A stretch of 64,000 nucleotides of DNA. It comes from Fusarium oxysporum f. sp. lycopersici 4287. Lineage: Eukaryota; Ascomycota; Sordariomycetes; Hypocreales; Nectriaceae. The stretch spans positions 310,001 to 374,000 of the forward strand of contig NC_030990.1 of NCBI RefSeq assembly GCF_000149955.1, in the 5' to 3' direction. The translations under genes and the position numbers were made by a program. The notes under the pieces are model-generated. The model was not told the origin of the DNA, searched no databases, and worked only from the letters and a program-made list of their open reading frames with translations. Shown here one piece after another: positions 11,114 through 23,764 of the stretch. Each line of letters opens with the position of its first letter. Position 1 is the stretch's first letter.

Positions 11114-13949
11114 TTAGGTTCCCATCTCTAGCCCCTGTTCTTGGACAGCCTCCCCCTCCTCTACGTCAGTTCCCAGGTCTCGATGCCCATCTGTTCCAGC
11201 TAGTAGCCTCGCAACTGCATCGCGATTGTGGCTTGTCGCCCACCATGTCGTCGTCCTACCGAACATATCGCTGGATTCGACCTCAACAGCGCCTGTATCA
11301 ATAAGTGCCATGAGGATGCCAACGCCACCAAATCTTGCTGCAAGGGATAAAGGTGTCGAGCCCCAGTGGTCAGCCTCGTCAAGCGTTTGGGTTTGGGATG
11401 AACCTATAATAAGGTTGACAACCTCAAGATCTCCTGACCTACAGGCATAATGTAAAGGATTACGACCAGAGTTGTCTTTACAGGCGACATCAGCTCCGTG
11501 TTGGATAAGAAGCTGCGTTACTCGCAAATGCCCCATCGCGGAGGAAGCATGAAGTGGTGTCTCTCCGGCAACTGTTTTGACATTTAAGCCAGCACCCTTC
11601 TGTGTTAGAATCTCCACTATATCGATAAAGCCGCCCAATGAAGCCATATAGAGTGGCGTATAACCGCGCACATCACTGGTGTTCACATCAGCGCCGCTTT
11701 GGAGCAGCAGTTCTAGTACCAGGTGATAAGCTAAGCAAGGGAAATCAGGCGATGTGGTAGCTGTTTCTGGGATGAAATCTCTTGAGAATCCACTATAACT
11801 ACCATAGGAGGCAGCTAGAAGCAATGGCTGGGCCTCCGTCGGATTAAAACCCTTGCTGATCAGAGCTTTCGCCGTGTTGAGATGTCCATATCCAGCCGCC
11901 ATGGCAAGTAATGAGAACACCTGGCCCTGAATTTGAATCCCAGTGCGTTCCGCACCTTCATCTATCAGTAACTCGGCAATTTCTGAGTGGTCATCACACA
12001 CGGCCAGCAAAAGCGGAGGGGGGCCGTTGGCCACCACCTGATTAACATCCGCACCCTTTTTAATAAGAAACTTGGCCAATTCAACATGTCCTCTGCTAGA
12101 AGCCATCGAGAGTGGTGTGAAACCAGCTGTTGTTTCGTGTGATATATCAGCTCCTCTGTCGATAAGCTGCCGAGCTGCCGTGGTATTGCCACTCATTGAA
12201 GCTAAGTTAAGGGGTGTTTGTCTCTCATCGTCGACCACCGAGACATCTGCGCCTTTCGATATAAGAAGTTCCATAATTCCATCGTTCCCATCTTGCACAC
12301 TGTTGTGCAGCGGTACTTGACCTTGGTAACATCTTGCATTGATGTCTGCACCATTTTCAACGAGTAATTCCACAATATTCTTACTTTCAGTAAAGCAAGC
12401 CCAGAACAACGGAGTCGAATTGCCAAATGATCTATTATTCATATCGAAGCGCCCTTCTCGTATGAGATGTGCCACAGTGTCTGTGAGTCCACTGCAGACT
12501 GCAAATACAAATGGGCTTATTGACCTTTCTTGAACATCAGTGTCATCACCGAAGACCTTGGTCGCCACGAACTCTCTCACAAAGGGCCAGTTCTGATTCC
12601 GAGTATCGAGTAAAGCATTGATTGCCTGTTGTAGGTCCGGATCAATAGTTTTGACATCTCGGCAATGCTGATACCAGGAATCAGCAGCATAGAGCATAAG
12701 TGCATTGTTGGTCTTTTATTATCGCTCATCTTTAAGCTTTCCCAAGCTCCAGGAAAGCTTATGAAACGAAGACAATGTTTCGCGAGAGTGGTATTGTGGA
12801 TAGTTCCGTTGGTGACGCGGAGCTTCTCATTGCAGAGCAAGGTGCCAGTGCCGGGAAAGGTTTTGAGGAGGTATTCCTTAACAGAGAAATGTGACAAGTG
12901 AACTTCTTGGAAGCCAACAGAATCCTCTTCTGATTGTTGAATGCACTCGGGGTGCTCGATGCTCTCTGAGGATGACACATGCCGGACCTCAATCGGTGAT
13001 CCACATAGCTCTAGGATCATACTGTCGACATAATCCTGGTCAACGCAATCTGGCATTTCGTCCACGGGCAACTCGTCCATGCCTTCTGTCAGGAGTACGG
13101 CTTCCGTAATCTCATGAACTGTCAAAGGCCGCAGTGCAAACGCAGTCCAACGTAGTAGAGATAAAGCCCTTTCCCTATCAGAGTCTCCCATTGCATTTGA
13201 TTCTGTTCCATTCTCGGTCGTAGAGGCTGTCAAGTCCCGATGGAGTCTCATCAATCTCTCGTTCGAGTTACTTTCTGCTCCGCCCCTTTCTCAGAGATCC
13301 TTCTTGAAGCTTAACCCACTGGAACTGACCCTCGCTTCTGTTTGTCATCTTTTGTGCAATAGAGGCTCTTGTTGGTTCGTCCTTGTTTGGTAACTTTGCT
13401 TTGACAAGTTCAGATGAGTATGCCATTAGATCTGGCCCAACGTCATCTGGAATGATGGTGTATTCGCTGTATCTAGTGAAATCAGAAATGCCTTGCTGTA
13501 TGACAGGGTCACCACGGCTTAAGATGAGGATTTTGGTTGTAGTATTGGTGATAGCTATTCGCAATTCCTGAAGGAAATGAGGGACGGACTTTGTGTCTGT
13601 ATTGGTCATCCCGGTGCATTCATCCAACCCGTCCAGAACAAGAATACAACCTGGAACACCCACGATAAGTTCGCGGAAAGCTCGTAGTATGGTTGCCTGA
13701 CTCGCTAGTGGCTCATGCTGTGATAGCCGGGTCTTCGTCACGATATCTCGAGCCGCCGGGCTACGTTGTATCATCATAGTCAGCCATGCTCTGATGGCTG
13801 AGAAAGGATCGTCGCGGCCATCTTATCTCGATGATGGATTTTCGAGTTGAAGCCACACATATCACCTTGGGAGTTGTTAGCAAGGTCGCATGATCTCCAG
13901 GCCAATGCCAATTATCCCCAAACAACACTCCAGCTTCAACATATTCCAT
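11114..13949 (-). pseudogene. Decayed NACHT-ankyrin (NLR-like) gene
   Basis: Remains of a fungal NLR-like protein: a NACHT NTPase followed by about 13 ankyrin repeats. The NACHT part shows Walker B as CILVLDGLDECTG and the downstream EGQFQWVKLQEGSL. The repeats (from about 12600 to 11130) show the usual TPLxxA...GHxxxxxxLIxxGADVN pattern, for example NSTPLFWACF and RNPLHYACRSGDLEVV. Three lesions are visible: an in-frame TAA at 13268-13270 where relatives have Gln (a CAA to TAA change), a one-base shift near 13191-13202, and a second shift near 12695-12712 that restores the original frame. No P-loop or N-terminal effector domain is found upstream. Intact relatives act in heterokaryon incompatibility or innate-immunity-like signalling. 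Confidence 0.85.
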
Positions 13950-14296
13950 GATTCAGAGGAATAACAAACAACCTAACATGCTTCACTCATCCCTCCTGTT
14001 TCCGAATGTGCCAAGTTGACCCCGCAAGAATATGTCGTACGCCGAGTCTTTTGCATTCGAATCATGACAGTATTTTCCCAGACACAGCCACTTCGATAAG
14101 AAACTCGATTAACAGCGATTGGCGAGCACGTTTCTAGGCCGACGCGTTTGTTCCTGTGCATATTCTTGTGAGCACGCGACCAAGGCTTTGCGATTGTTTA
14201 AAGGACCAGCAGAGGTCCCAAGTTCGCCGCTTCAATTCAGATTCACTCCCTCTTCTTCTTATTGTGACTTGGCCCTTCATACAATCTTCTCTGACG
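13950..14296. other. Between two pseudogenes
   Basis: No gene is seen. It may include the eroded N-terminus of the NACHT-ankyrin gene, but no P-loop can be read in any frame. Confidence 0.4.
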
Positions 14297-15858
14297 ATGA
14301 ATGTCTTGCGCAAGATTGGAAATTTGGTAGCCCCGCCTCCTCAGAAAGCAGAAGATGGTCGCGATCAATGGCCCTCACGAACAGCCTACCTCCTCGCCTC
14401 GTGCGGCGGCGCAGTGGGAATGGGAAACATGCTGCGGTATCCATCTCAAGTCTATAACAACAACGGCTTGAAATGGTTCGTGTCATACCTAATGGCCGTC
14501 TTCCTCCTCGCCATTCCCGCTATGGCCCTTGAAATTGCCGCAAGGAATGCTTATCGCGGCGGAACCGTGGTGGCGCACAACTCAGTTAGTCGACGGATAA
14601 AAGGAATCGGCTTTTCACTAAACTATGTCGGTTTCGTCGTCGTCATCTACTTCGTACCGATTCTGGCTTGGGCTATGGTTTACTCCAAAAGTCTTTTGCG
14701 AACAACTTGCCTTGGGCGGGTGATACGGAGAATTGGTTCATGTATGAGGCTGTTGGTGCCGTTGACCCTGATACGTCTGGTCGGTGGGTTGTATATCCCG
14801 GTGTCTCACTCAACGGTCGCCTTGTCGGCTGGAACGCTTTTACCTGGTTCACAGTCTGGCTCTGCATGTTTCGAGGAGTCGGCCTTGCCGGACGCGCCGT
14901 CTACTTCACCATGGGCCTGCCGGTCATAATGGGTATCATCCTCATCGGGCGTGGTGTATCACTACCCAACGCCAGCGAGGGTATCAAGCTCTATTTTTCT
15001 AGTTGGCATAGCCCAAAACTTGCTGGGACCAAAATTTGGCGTGATGCTGTCGGTCAAGTCTTTTTTTCGACGGGAGTCGGGTTCGGATACTATACAGCGT
15101 ATGCCTCGTATAACCGCAAATTCGCTAACGCAGCTCAAGATGCAGTCATTATTGTTCTGTTTAACTCTGCTTTCGAGGCCCTGGTTGCTTTCGCCGTTTT
15201 CGGTATCGTTGGGTATCTCGGCATGCGTCCTGAAGAGACTGGTGAAATTGGAAGCTATGGGCTGGTGCCATTGCTGGCTTCGGGCTCTATTTTATTTGCC
15301 TTGCTGCTTCACTGATCTTTGCGAGAACACCAGACGCACACGGTGCACCGATATTACTATCCCAGAACAAGCTTATCTCCGTCCTTTACTACGTTGCCTT
15401 TTACTCAGTAAGTTTACGTAATCCGCAGTTGAGAAACCAATTAATCTGTGTGCGTGCTGTAGGGCAACCAGCTGAGACACGATCTCAACTCAGTCATCGG
15501 CAATGGTAACAACTGGTCCCTCCCATTCCTCTGGGCACCAATGCTACGATACGTCTCGGGACCAATCCTAGCTATCATCTTCAGCTTGGCCTACCCCAGC
15601 TTCGAGGAAGTCAAGAACGATCCTCTATACATCCTTGGCTTCATCGTCGCGCATCTCTTACTTGTCTGGTGTGTGATTGGTTTTATCTTCCCCAGGTGGT
15701 TCAACATATTTATTATCCCTGAGCGTCGTGATGACTGGAAGCAGCCGTATGCTCCCAATGTCCTTGGAGGGACAACTGAAGGCGAGGATGCGACCAAAGC
15801 AGAGACTGGTATGTCCAGTGGAGATGCCAGTATGTCGAACAAAGGTGTTAAGGCATGA
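14297..15858 (+). pseudogene. SLC6/NSS-type transporter with internal deletion and frameshift
   Basis: Starts MNVLRKIGNLVAPPPQ at 14297. The first transmembrane helix carries the family's glycine-rich GGAVGMGNMLRYPSQ (SLC6 GNxWRFP-like) and is followed by YFVPILAWAM. Near 14670-14695 the frame changes by one base; the next frame resumes with SFANNLPWAG and continues through helices 4-6 to GEIGSYG. At about 15255 the sequence jumps directly to a last-helix-like segment (WAGAIAGFGLYFICLAASLIF) in a third frame, so helices 7 to 11 appear to be missing. A canonical intron (15408-15462) and a C-terminal exon (GNQLRHDLNSVIG to KGVKA) follow. Fungal relatives are sodium/amino-acid-type symporters. 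It cannot encode a working transporter. Confidence 0.8.
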
Positions 15859-16545
15859 TTTAAGTAAGGTGTAGTTTTTCAGTGGTATTGTGAGTGATGA
15901 TTGGGTTTTGAATTATACTATAGAGCTTAGTGTATGGTCCAGCCTTGTGGTTCCAATCTGTTGTACTAGCAGTCTAAAGGCAGTCTAACCCGCAGGCTCT
16001 TGGACTAGTCGGATTTCCATTACCATCCGCTGGGATTCTGGCCTTGAAAACCATCAAGGTTGATGCTCCGAAACTTGGAGACAAAGCCCTTATCATCCCT
16101 ATACCCCTGTCCTTGGATCTTCTCCAACGAATCGGAGCAGCGCACCGAACTGATAAGCGGCCGAGTTCGGGAATATCCTTGCCTATTCGAGCTACACATC
16201 TCAACGACATATCTCTTATCTCGAGACGACGCAGAACATGCATTGCGCTAACAATAAGCTTGTTTATTCTTCAACTCTAATTAACGTTTATCCAGAGAAA
16301 TGGTATAAATGCAGTTAAATCGTTTCTTGGCAGTGAGTCGGTCACGATAGCATCGCGAGGGATTTCTTGGCAGTATTACCAAGCATAGTCGGTAAGAATT
16401 ACACCGACAGCGAGTCGGCGTCAATTATAGATCCGCGTCGTAGGAGAAGAATGGCGGGCCCATGAAGGCATTTAAACACGACCAGATCCCCGTAACCGTG
16501 GGTTTTATCGCCATTTGGCAAGATTACCTCTTTCCGCATTGAAAT
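15859..16545. other. Intergenic; promoter of the amino-acid oxidase
   Basis: No gene is seen. The half nearest the oxidase holds a pair of 12-bp direct repeats (listed separately) and several GATA cores. Confidence 0.5.
16323..16374. repeat. 12-bp direct repeat pair upstream of the oxidase
   Basis: TTTCTTGGCAGT occurs at 16323-16334 and again at 16363-16374, exactly 40 bp apart and about 170-220 bp before the oxidase start. The spacing is close to four helical turns. A regulatory role is inferred. Confidence 0.4.
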
Positions 16546-18671
16546 ATGAGAAGTTCTGCTGTTCTATGGCCCCTAGCGAGCAGCTTGGGGTTACTTGCCG
16601 AAGCAGTACCCCTCAATTCCCCTTCTGTCAAGTTCATATCTCCCTCAAAAGTCAGCCCCGGCAGCGCACAAAATGTTGTTGTGGAATACAACGGCGATGT
16701 CGACGGGCACTTGACCCTGACCTATGGCGCATGTAGCGACGAATTATCTGTAGCGGAGGCCCACCAGCATGTCGGATCCACGCACGTTGGTCAGCATCCT
16801 CTAGCTAAGCGCCATCTTGATCACCAGGACAAACGGCCCACACGATTTGTCTGGCTGACGTCGGAAGATATCTCTGGTGGTTGTCTCAGTGCCTTCTTGG
16901 ACGGAGAACTTATCGGCCAATCTGATGAGCTCGACGTCGTTAAGCGTCTTGCACGTCGAACCGCGAAGAAGAAGTCATTTGCGGACGTGGCCGGTGATGA
17001 CAGTTTGTGGTTCGATGGTGTTGCATATCTCAAACAGAAGCAGCCAGATGATTTCTTTGTGACCGCGACAAAGAACAAGACCTTTGGCATTTTGGGCGGC
17101 GGCATGTCTGGCCTTTTATCCTCGGTTAGTGATATCCACCCTGGCCTCGAAGACGAAGCTAACTGTTCACTCTCAAGCTCATTCTCGACTCCGTCGGAAT
17201 CCATAACTGGAAGATTCTCGAGTCCTCCGAACGAATTGGAGGGCGTGTGAGAACTGTTTACTTGAATGGTACATCACCAGAGGACGGCCAATACCATGAA
17301 CTTGGACCCATGAGGTTTCCGTACGAGCTCACCGACTCGGAGACAAACGAGACATTCCCTTTCATGGATCAACGAATGATCTTCCAGCTAGCTGATGTTC
17401 TCAACGAAATGAATGCAGGCAACAAATCGCTTCAAGTCGAGTTCTGGGACTGGATCCAAAGTTCTCCAAATACACCTGTCGATTCACCTTTCCGACGTCC
17501 AGATGGCACATGGCCTACCAAGGCTGAAGTAGCGAATGACCCAGCATATTACAACCCGCCTGTCTACCATAATGAGACAGCAGCTGAGGAAGCAATCGAG
17601 GCTTTGGATGACTTCAAAGGGATTACTCCCGAGCGCATCCGCATGTATGCATCCAACATCTTCAAAGCGTACAAGCAAGCCAAAGAAGATGGATCATTCG
17701 ATTACTCCGAGGTATCATACCTTCGAGATGTGATCAAGACAGATCTCAACACGACAGATGAAGTCTCGCCCTCTCATATCTATTGGCCTATGTGGGAGTA
17801 TGAGACTATTTACTTCCTCGCTAGCAAATGGGTCACTATCAAAGGTGGTCTGAGCAGGTTACCCGCTGCATTTGAGCCACACGTGAAAGACAGAGTTCAG
17901 TACAACGCCAAAGTCAACGGTTTACACTATAACAAGAACAACACTCTATCCGTGTTCTGGAAACCTACTGGCTCTAAACCTTTCAGCACGCCGAATAATG
18001 TTGAGAACTTCGATTATGTGCTCAACAGTGTTCCGCTCAATTTGATGAAGTTTTGGAAGATGCCGCGATACTCAAGCCTTCTCAAACGGGCCATCGATAG
18101 AACACTGTATGCCAACGCTTGCAAAGTTGCTGTTCAGTTCAAGACGCGCTTCTGGGAACATCTCGAGCAGCCTATCTTTGGCGGTTGTACTCGTCTCACC
18201 AATCCTCAACTAGGCCAGGTCTGCTACCCTTCATGGCACATTAACTCCACCGGCCCCGGAACGATGCTGGCATCTTATCTCTCCGACTACGAAGCAACAG
18301 CCGCGTGCGCCATGTCAGAAGAGGAGCATCTAGCCTACATAAAGAACTCCCTCATCGAAGTCCACGGCGATGTAGTTGAAGAGAACTGGACGGGCAATTG
18401 CGCGCGTCAATGCTGGGAGCAGGAAGAGCATCACGCTGGTGCTTTTACGATGCAGATCTTTGGACAGCAGCATTTGTATCTCCCTGCGTTTTATCAGACG
18501 GAGTTTAATACTGTTTTCATTGGAGAGGCAGCGACTTTTACGCATACTTGGATTTTTAGTGCGCTTGAGAGTGCGGTGAGAGGGAGTGTGCAGCTGTTGT
18601 TGGATCTGGGGCTTGTTGATGAGGCGAAACAGGTTACGCAGACATGGATGGCTCGTTGGATAGATGTGTAG
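16546..18671 (+). CDS. Secreted L-amino-acid oxidase-like flavoprotein
   Basis: FAD-dependent amine oxidase, likely converting L-amino acids to 2-oxoacids, ammonia and H2O2 outside the cell. Exons 16546-17124 and 17178-18671, separated by a 53-nt intron, give about 690 residues, the usual length of fungal LAAOs. An N-terminal hydrophobic signal (VLWPLASSLGLLAEA) is followed by a pro-region and then the dinucleotide fold FGILGGGMSGL (around residue 185). The RIGGRV motif and the substrate-side HELGPMRFP follow. The C-terminus has FIGEAATFTHTWIFSALESAV, the FAD-binding end. Several NxT/NxS sites fit secretion. The neighbour upstream is a dead amino-acid-transporter-like gene, so this locus may once have handled amino-acid use as a pair. 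Confidence 0.85.
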
Positions 18672-19198
18672 ATAGAATAGAACTGGCGATAACTACTTCT
18701 CAACTATCAGCTGCTAACAATAAAACCCTCATAAGGCATTAAGATACTGCCTTCATGGTTGTTTGCTAATCTCGAGGGAGTCTTATCTCCTAGATCGACA
18801 CGAAAACTCCACCATGGTCCCTGCTGGATGATGAAAGTACCCGAGCAGCCAATGGGCTATTTCACCGAATTTTGGTCCGCTCCCTGCATCGTGCATCGTT
18901 AGGCGCTGACAACGCGTAAGTTTCCGATGATCTGCACAAGCTGACGGTGATGCAATGGCACCTAGCTATCGTCAAAGTCGCACAAATAAACATGTCACCA
19001 TTTCCCAGGTAAACAGTCACAAACATCAGTTGGCAGTAGCTTCTATAAGATATGTATTCATGCTAGACTACTAGAGTCATGGGAGTATCTAAAAGGTCAT
19101 AGCTACAATCGTAGCTTCTATAGATGCGTCAAATCATGATAATAAGCAAAAGTTTAGTTCCAGCAAGCTAGAACAGAATGTCGAATGCCAGTTCGACC
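18672..19198. other. Intergenic between convergent genes
   Basis: A 3'-to-3' stretch between the oxidase and the sugar transporter. No gene or repeat recognised. Confidence 0.5.
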
Positions 19199-20929
19199 TT
19201 AGACAGCAGAGTCAGTCATGACTCCGTTCTCGCGCTCAGACTCGGAGTGAGACACCTTGATGTCATCGTCACTGCCGAAGCCATACTCGCGAGCCTTCTC
19301 GTGAACCTCGTGGTCCTCCATGCGGGGAAGCTGCTTAGCAGCAGTCACGTAGCTCATCTTCTCGGTGTAGCCCTTAGCGAAGATCAGATCAATCTCCTCG
19401 AGAGATCGACCAGAAGTCTCGGGGTAGAAGAAGTAGATGATGGGGAAGAAGATAGCGTTCATGGCAGCGAAGAAGGCGTAGGTACCCCAGCCGTTGGTGC
19501 CAGTGCCATGAATCATGACGGGGGTGATCATGACGATGAAGAAGTTCCAGAGCCAGTTGGAGACGGTGGAGGTGGCGTTAGCCTTCGCGCGGGTCTTGAG
19601 AGGATTGATCTCAGCGGGGTAGAGCCAAGGGAGGGGCAGCCAAGTGGCACCGAAGAAAGCGATGTAAGTGAAGAGACCGACGGCAGCACCCTTAGAAGCA
19701 GAGGCAGTACCGGGGATGAGAGCGCCGAAGGAGAGGACCATAGACAAGCACTGGCCAACGGTTCCAATGAGGAAGAGCTTGCGGCGACCAATACGCTCAA
19801 CGGCGAACCAAGAGGTTGTAGCGAAGATGGAGTAGATGATCATGTTGACACCGCCGAGGAGGAGAGCCAGGTTGTGATCGGTACCGATGGACTTCTGGAA
19901 GAGAATGGGGAAGTAGTAGATGACGGCGTTGCAACCGGAGAGCTGCTGCATCATCTGAGAAGAGGCACCGAGAATAAGACGTCGGAAGTGCTGAGTCTTG
20001 CCGCCAGTAAAGAGAGCAGAGAAGGGAGTCTTGCCGCCCTTGTGGCCAGCAGCGGCGATAGCCTTCTCAATGGTGGCCATCTGAGTGGTGACATCAGCGG
20101 AATCACGAGGCTGACCGTTGAGACCTGCTAAAATTGTCATGGCTTCTTCGCGGCGGCCATGAGTGAGGAGCCAGCGAGGTGACTCGGGAAGCTTCATCAT
20201 CATGACGAGAACAATGCCGGCGAAAACAACCTGGAAAGCGATGGGGAATCGCCAGACGAAGGGAGCGGGACCATAGGTACAGCCGTAGTCGATCCAGTAG
20301 GCGATCAACGTTCCGATGGCGACGTTACCACCTTCAATGCAGATGAGCTTGCCTCGGTTGTGAGACTCACTGCACTCGGCCTGGTAGGTAGGGATAGTCG
20401 ATGTGTTGACTGAGACGTTAGCATCAATGTACTCAACTCTGAGCAAGGCGGTGCAACTTACTTCCGTTTCCAATACCGGTGATACATCTTCCAATGATGA
20501 ATTGCGCCGTAGCACCACCGCTAGGAGGAACAGCAGCGATCTGGATAATGACACCAATGATCATAACAATAGCACCGAGGAAGATGGACTTGCGACGACC
20601 AAGACGGTCACCAAAGTTGAGAATGAAGAGAGCACCGAGGAAGCAACCGACAGCGTAGATGGAGACCACGAAGCCTTCGTATGTCTCATCAAGAACCTGG
20701 GGGAAATCGTCTGTGAAAGCGGGAGCTGAAATGATACCGGACATGACACCTTGATCTACATGAAACGCAACCGTTAGTCTTTGCTCGAAAGCACAGATAC
20801 CCGGGGAAACATACCATAACCGAAGAGAAGAAAGTCTGTGGTAGCGACTATAGTGATGAGTCTTTGAAGACCCTTACCGGTCTTGCCCCAGTAGTGCGGC
20901 ACACCGTGCTCGTTGTCGACGTGAACCAT
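19199..20929 (-). CDS. MFS sugar transporter
   Basis: Plasma-membrane hexose-type transporter of about 530 residues. Start at 20929 (MVHVDNEHGVPHYWGKTG); introns at 20756-20814 and near 20410-20462. Family marks: FGYDQGVMSG in helix 1; GDRLGRRKS between helices 2 and 3; GRCITGIGNG plus PTYQAECS after the second intron (normally PxYxxE); PESPRWLLTHGRREEA; QQLSGCNAVIYY in helix 7; ERIGRRKL; and the PETSGRSLEEID end motif. Twelve membrane segments are readable. All diagnostic motifs are intact, so it should be functional. Which sugar it carries cannot be told from sequence alone. Codon use is strongly biased, suggesting good expression. No linked pathway genes. Confidence 0.9.
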
Positions 20930-23764
20930 GATTACTGATTTCTTAAGACCAGCTCTTGATGTTTGTTACAACTTCAAACTTAACTCAAGTCTGGGAGATT
21001 CACAATCCTTATAAGGACAATCACAACAATAGTGCCAAGTAAACTCTGGAGTCTACGTGGATCACTTCACCAAATAGTAATCCACAGTTCCCCAATGTTT
21101 TTGGTTCATGTCACAGCATACAGTGGAGCAAATTAAGGATGCAACTTGATAAGCCGAGAATGACTCGAGGGAAAACCTTGGCACGGTGCAAAAACTTGGA
21201 GTACGATGAGGAGAAAATCTGGTCCCTTGAACCGATAACCTTAGATAAACACATGTGAAGGGTCGCCTCCAACCGAAGAGATTTTTAGCCAGTAGATTCA
21301 TCGCGAATAACGTCACTTGGCACACAAGACGGGAGCTACGCTAAACTCAGGGGCCCCGCTGACGTAAAGAACACTGGGTCTACTAGCAAAACAGAGTGAG
21401 ATTTATCGCTGGTGATAGCTAGAGAATAAGTTGAAAATTTTTAAATATGGGTAAAATGACGTTGAAGGGGCCTGGCGGGATAGATACGTCATAGGAGTTG
21501 GTGATCTTCATAATTTCCTAAAAGAGACAAGGACCCTTGAATCAAAATGCTCCATCCTCGGCTCTTTATCCCTGTACGTGTGTGTACCATTACATGACTA
21601 GATTATCCTCATACGAGTTGGAGAATGGCGATTTTTAATGTATTCCTTCACCGCATTAGCATGTTTTGAGGAAAGATTGTTTCTGTTCACAGATAGAGTT
21701 GGCCATCACTAAGGGATCGTCAAGATATGATCGGCATGTCGACAGAAGCAACATAACCGAAATGAGCACGGAGTCAGATCTTGCGGAGTATCGTCTCAAA
21801 CTCCAGAAAAAAATAAAAAACAACCCGAGGATAACCATAATACTCCATACGGAGTAAGATCATATCACCGCAAGTCTCCCCTTTTCTCCAAGTTTTCTGT
21901 TGTCGTGATTTCTCACCCGCGCCGAGAATAATTGGGGAATAGTGCCGAGGTGTGTGGGGATTTAGTGGATAAGGTTTGGATAAGATTTCTGCGCTAAAAT
22001 TCTCACAGCAACGTCATAAATTTCCTCGGGCGGCTATTCCGTCACTCGTGGCGAAAAAATGGTATCGGGTAGGACACGGATAATTACTTCAAGATGGTAA
22101 ATCGCCTTGTGAGGCTATTGCCACTGCCTATCTGGAAGGAATAAAAATTCTAGAAGATTTTTACTATGTTCTCATTGCTTAGAATTCTGAAAGTGCCGTG
22201 GTGATCGTTGAACCTGTATCTTTCACAGTGCATCTGCAAGGAGCTGAATATGAGACTGTGCATGTCACAAAACATTCCAGAATCGAATCACAGCAAAGCA
22301 AAAGACCAAATACCGCTCAAAGCACAAATAAAGTGAAATTAACTCAACAATAAGCACGCTGATCTCATGCCTCATCCCAGTATGCCCAGAGCGATTGTCA
22401 TCACGAGTTATTTACAGGACCCTCATCGGTTATACAAATTGGGCCTTCCGTGGATATCTTGGCCTTTTGATCTTCAAGCTTCTCCAGTGTTTTGTGTGAT
22501 GAAAAGTGGTCAGTAAAGGACATATTACTATAGCTGTATAGGCATCACTTGGCGTGGTTCTGCGTGCGGGATGATTGTCGCTACAAGGAGTCAAAGCGGA
22601 GGCCATATTATTGTGAACTGAGGATTTCCCCGTGTTCACAAGCGAGAGATGGAGAAAACCTGGAGCAAATGGTGAGTTCAACGTTGGCATAGGGTAGTCT
22701 TCATTCATGTTGGGGTAAGACGCGTTATGCTATACGCGTTGAGCCGCGTCCTGATCAAGGCTAGCTGGTTCTAACAACAGGGTCTTGTTCTCTCGTCACA
22801 TTGCAATCCTGACATCTCAGCAATCACTGCACATCTCAAGATAAGCTTAACAATTAAACATCAAGTACCCTGCTCAATAAATTGACTTATGCGCGTTTAT
22901 CTTCCTTTAAAAACAACTTATTCTGTTGATCTTGTCTTTTCCCAAGATCAACGTGCCCAATTACCTCATCGGGAAATTCTCCTCGTTCACGCGTGCGGAG
23001 TAAAACTTCATGATTGGACCGCGTCTTGAGACATTATTGACTCAGTCGAACCAAACCGCCAAGAAGTCATCAGGAAAGATTCCTCCGACAATAGCTGAGT
23101 CCAGATATAAACTGGGTATCAAGCATTGATAACTCCACGTGCCCTCGGGCCAAGACTTGTTCCGTCCCTCCTGATCCACAATTCTACAGTTCCCGTTGTT
23201 GGTCTTGTTGCTTATCTTTCTTGGCTGGCTTGGAAGGGAGTTTTGAAAGTGGTAAGCCGACGTTGGAGAAACTCCGCAATACGACCCCGCGAAAGGCGAC
23301 AAAGTTTATTCTTGATGCAGGAGCTGTGAAGATCAATGAATCTGCAGGGAACGGACCTTCCGACTGGAGGTCTCTCAGTCTTGGCGATACAAGTTGGCAT
23401 TAAGAGTATATCTTGGCGGCGCAGTATCAAACATGACCGAAAACAACTCACCTGGCGTAGGGGGAGAAAGAATTACCCCGACGTGGTGGAGATCAGGCCG
23501 ACTCGAAACTCAATTTTGACGACAACCTCGTCAAGAAATCGAAGGTCCCATCAATGGCCATCATTCACCCGCGATGATCAACCTGACTCTCGACTCTACA
23601 GGTAAGCTACAGCGCACTATATTTGATTTGAAACAGCTTTGTTTAAAAGATCTGGAGCGAGCAAAGCTACCGGAGGAGACTGATGCAGTGTCTAGTTCGT
23701 CTCTATCTGCGTTCTGTCACCCCAATGGTTTGTATACCAATGTGTTCTCTCATAAAACATGCCC
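20930..23764. other. Long gene-poor region
   Basis: About 2.8 kb without a convincing gene. The first part is the promoter of the sugar transporter. AT-rich stretches with stop-dense frames occupy 21400-22400. A small inverted repeat (ACGCGT at 22720-22725 and 22734-22739) and a TACTCC/GGAGTA palindrome near 21839-21856 are visible. Short open frames near 23040-23860 show no coding features. Confidence 0.45.

Noticed and set aside
19178..20131. Long plus-strand open frame of 317 codons
   Set aside because: It lies antisense to the sugar-transporter exon and has the Glu/Ser/Gly-rich composition expected from the reverse complement of a codon-biased gene.
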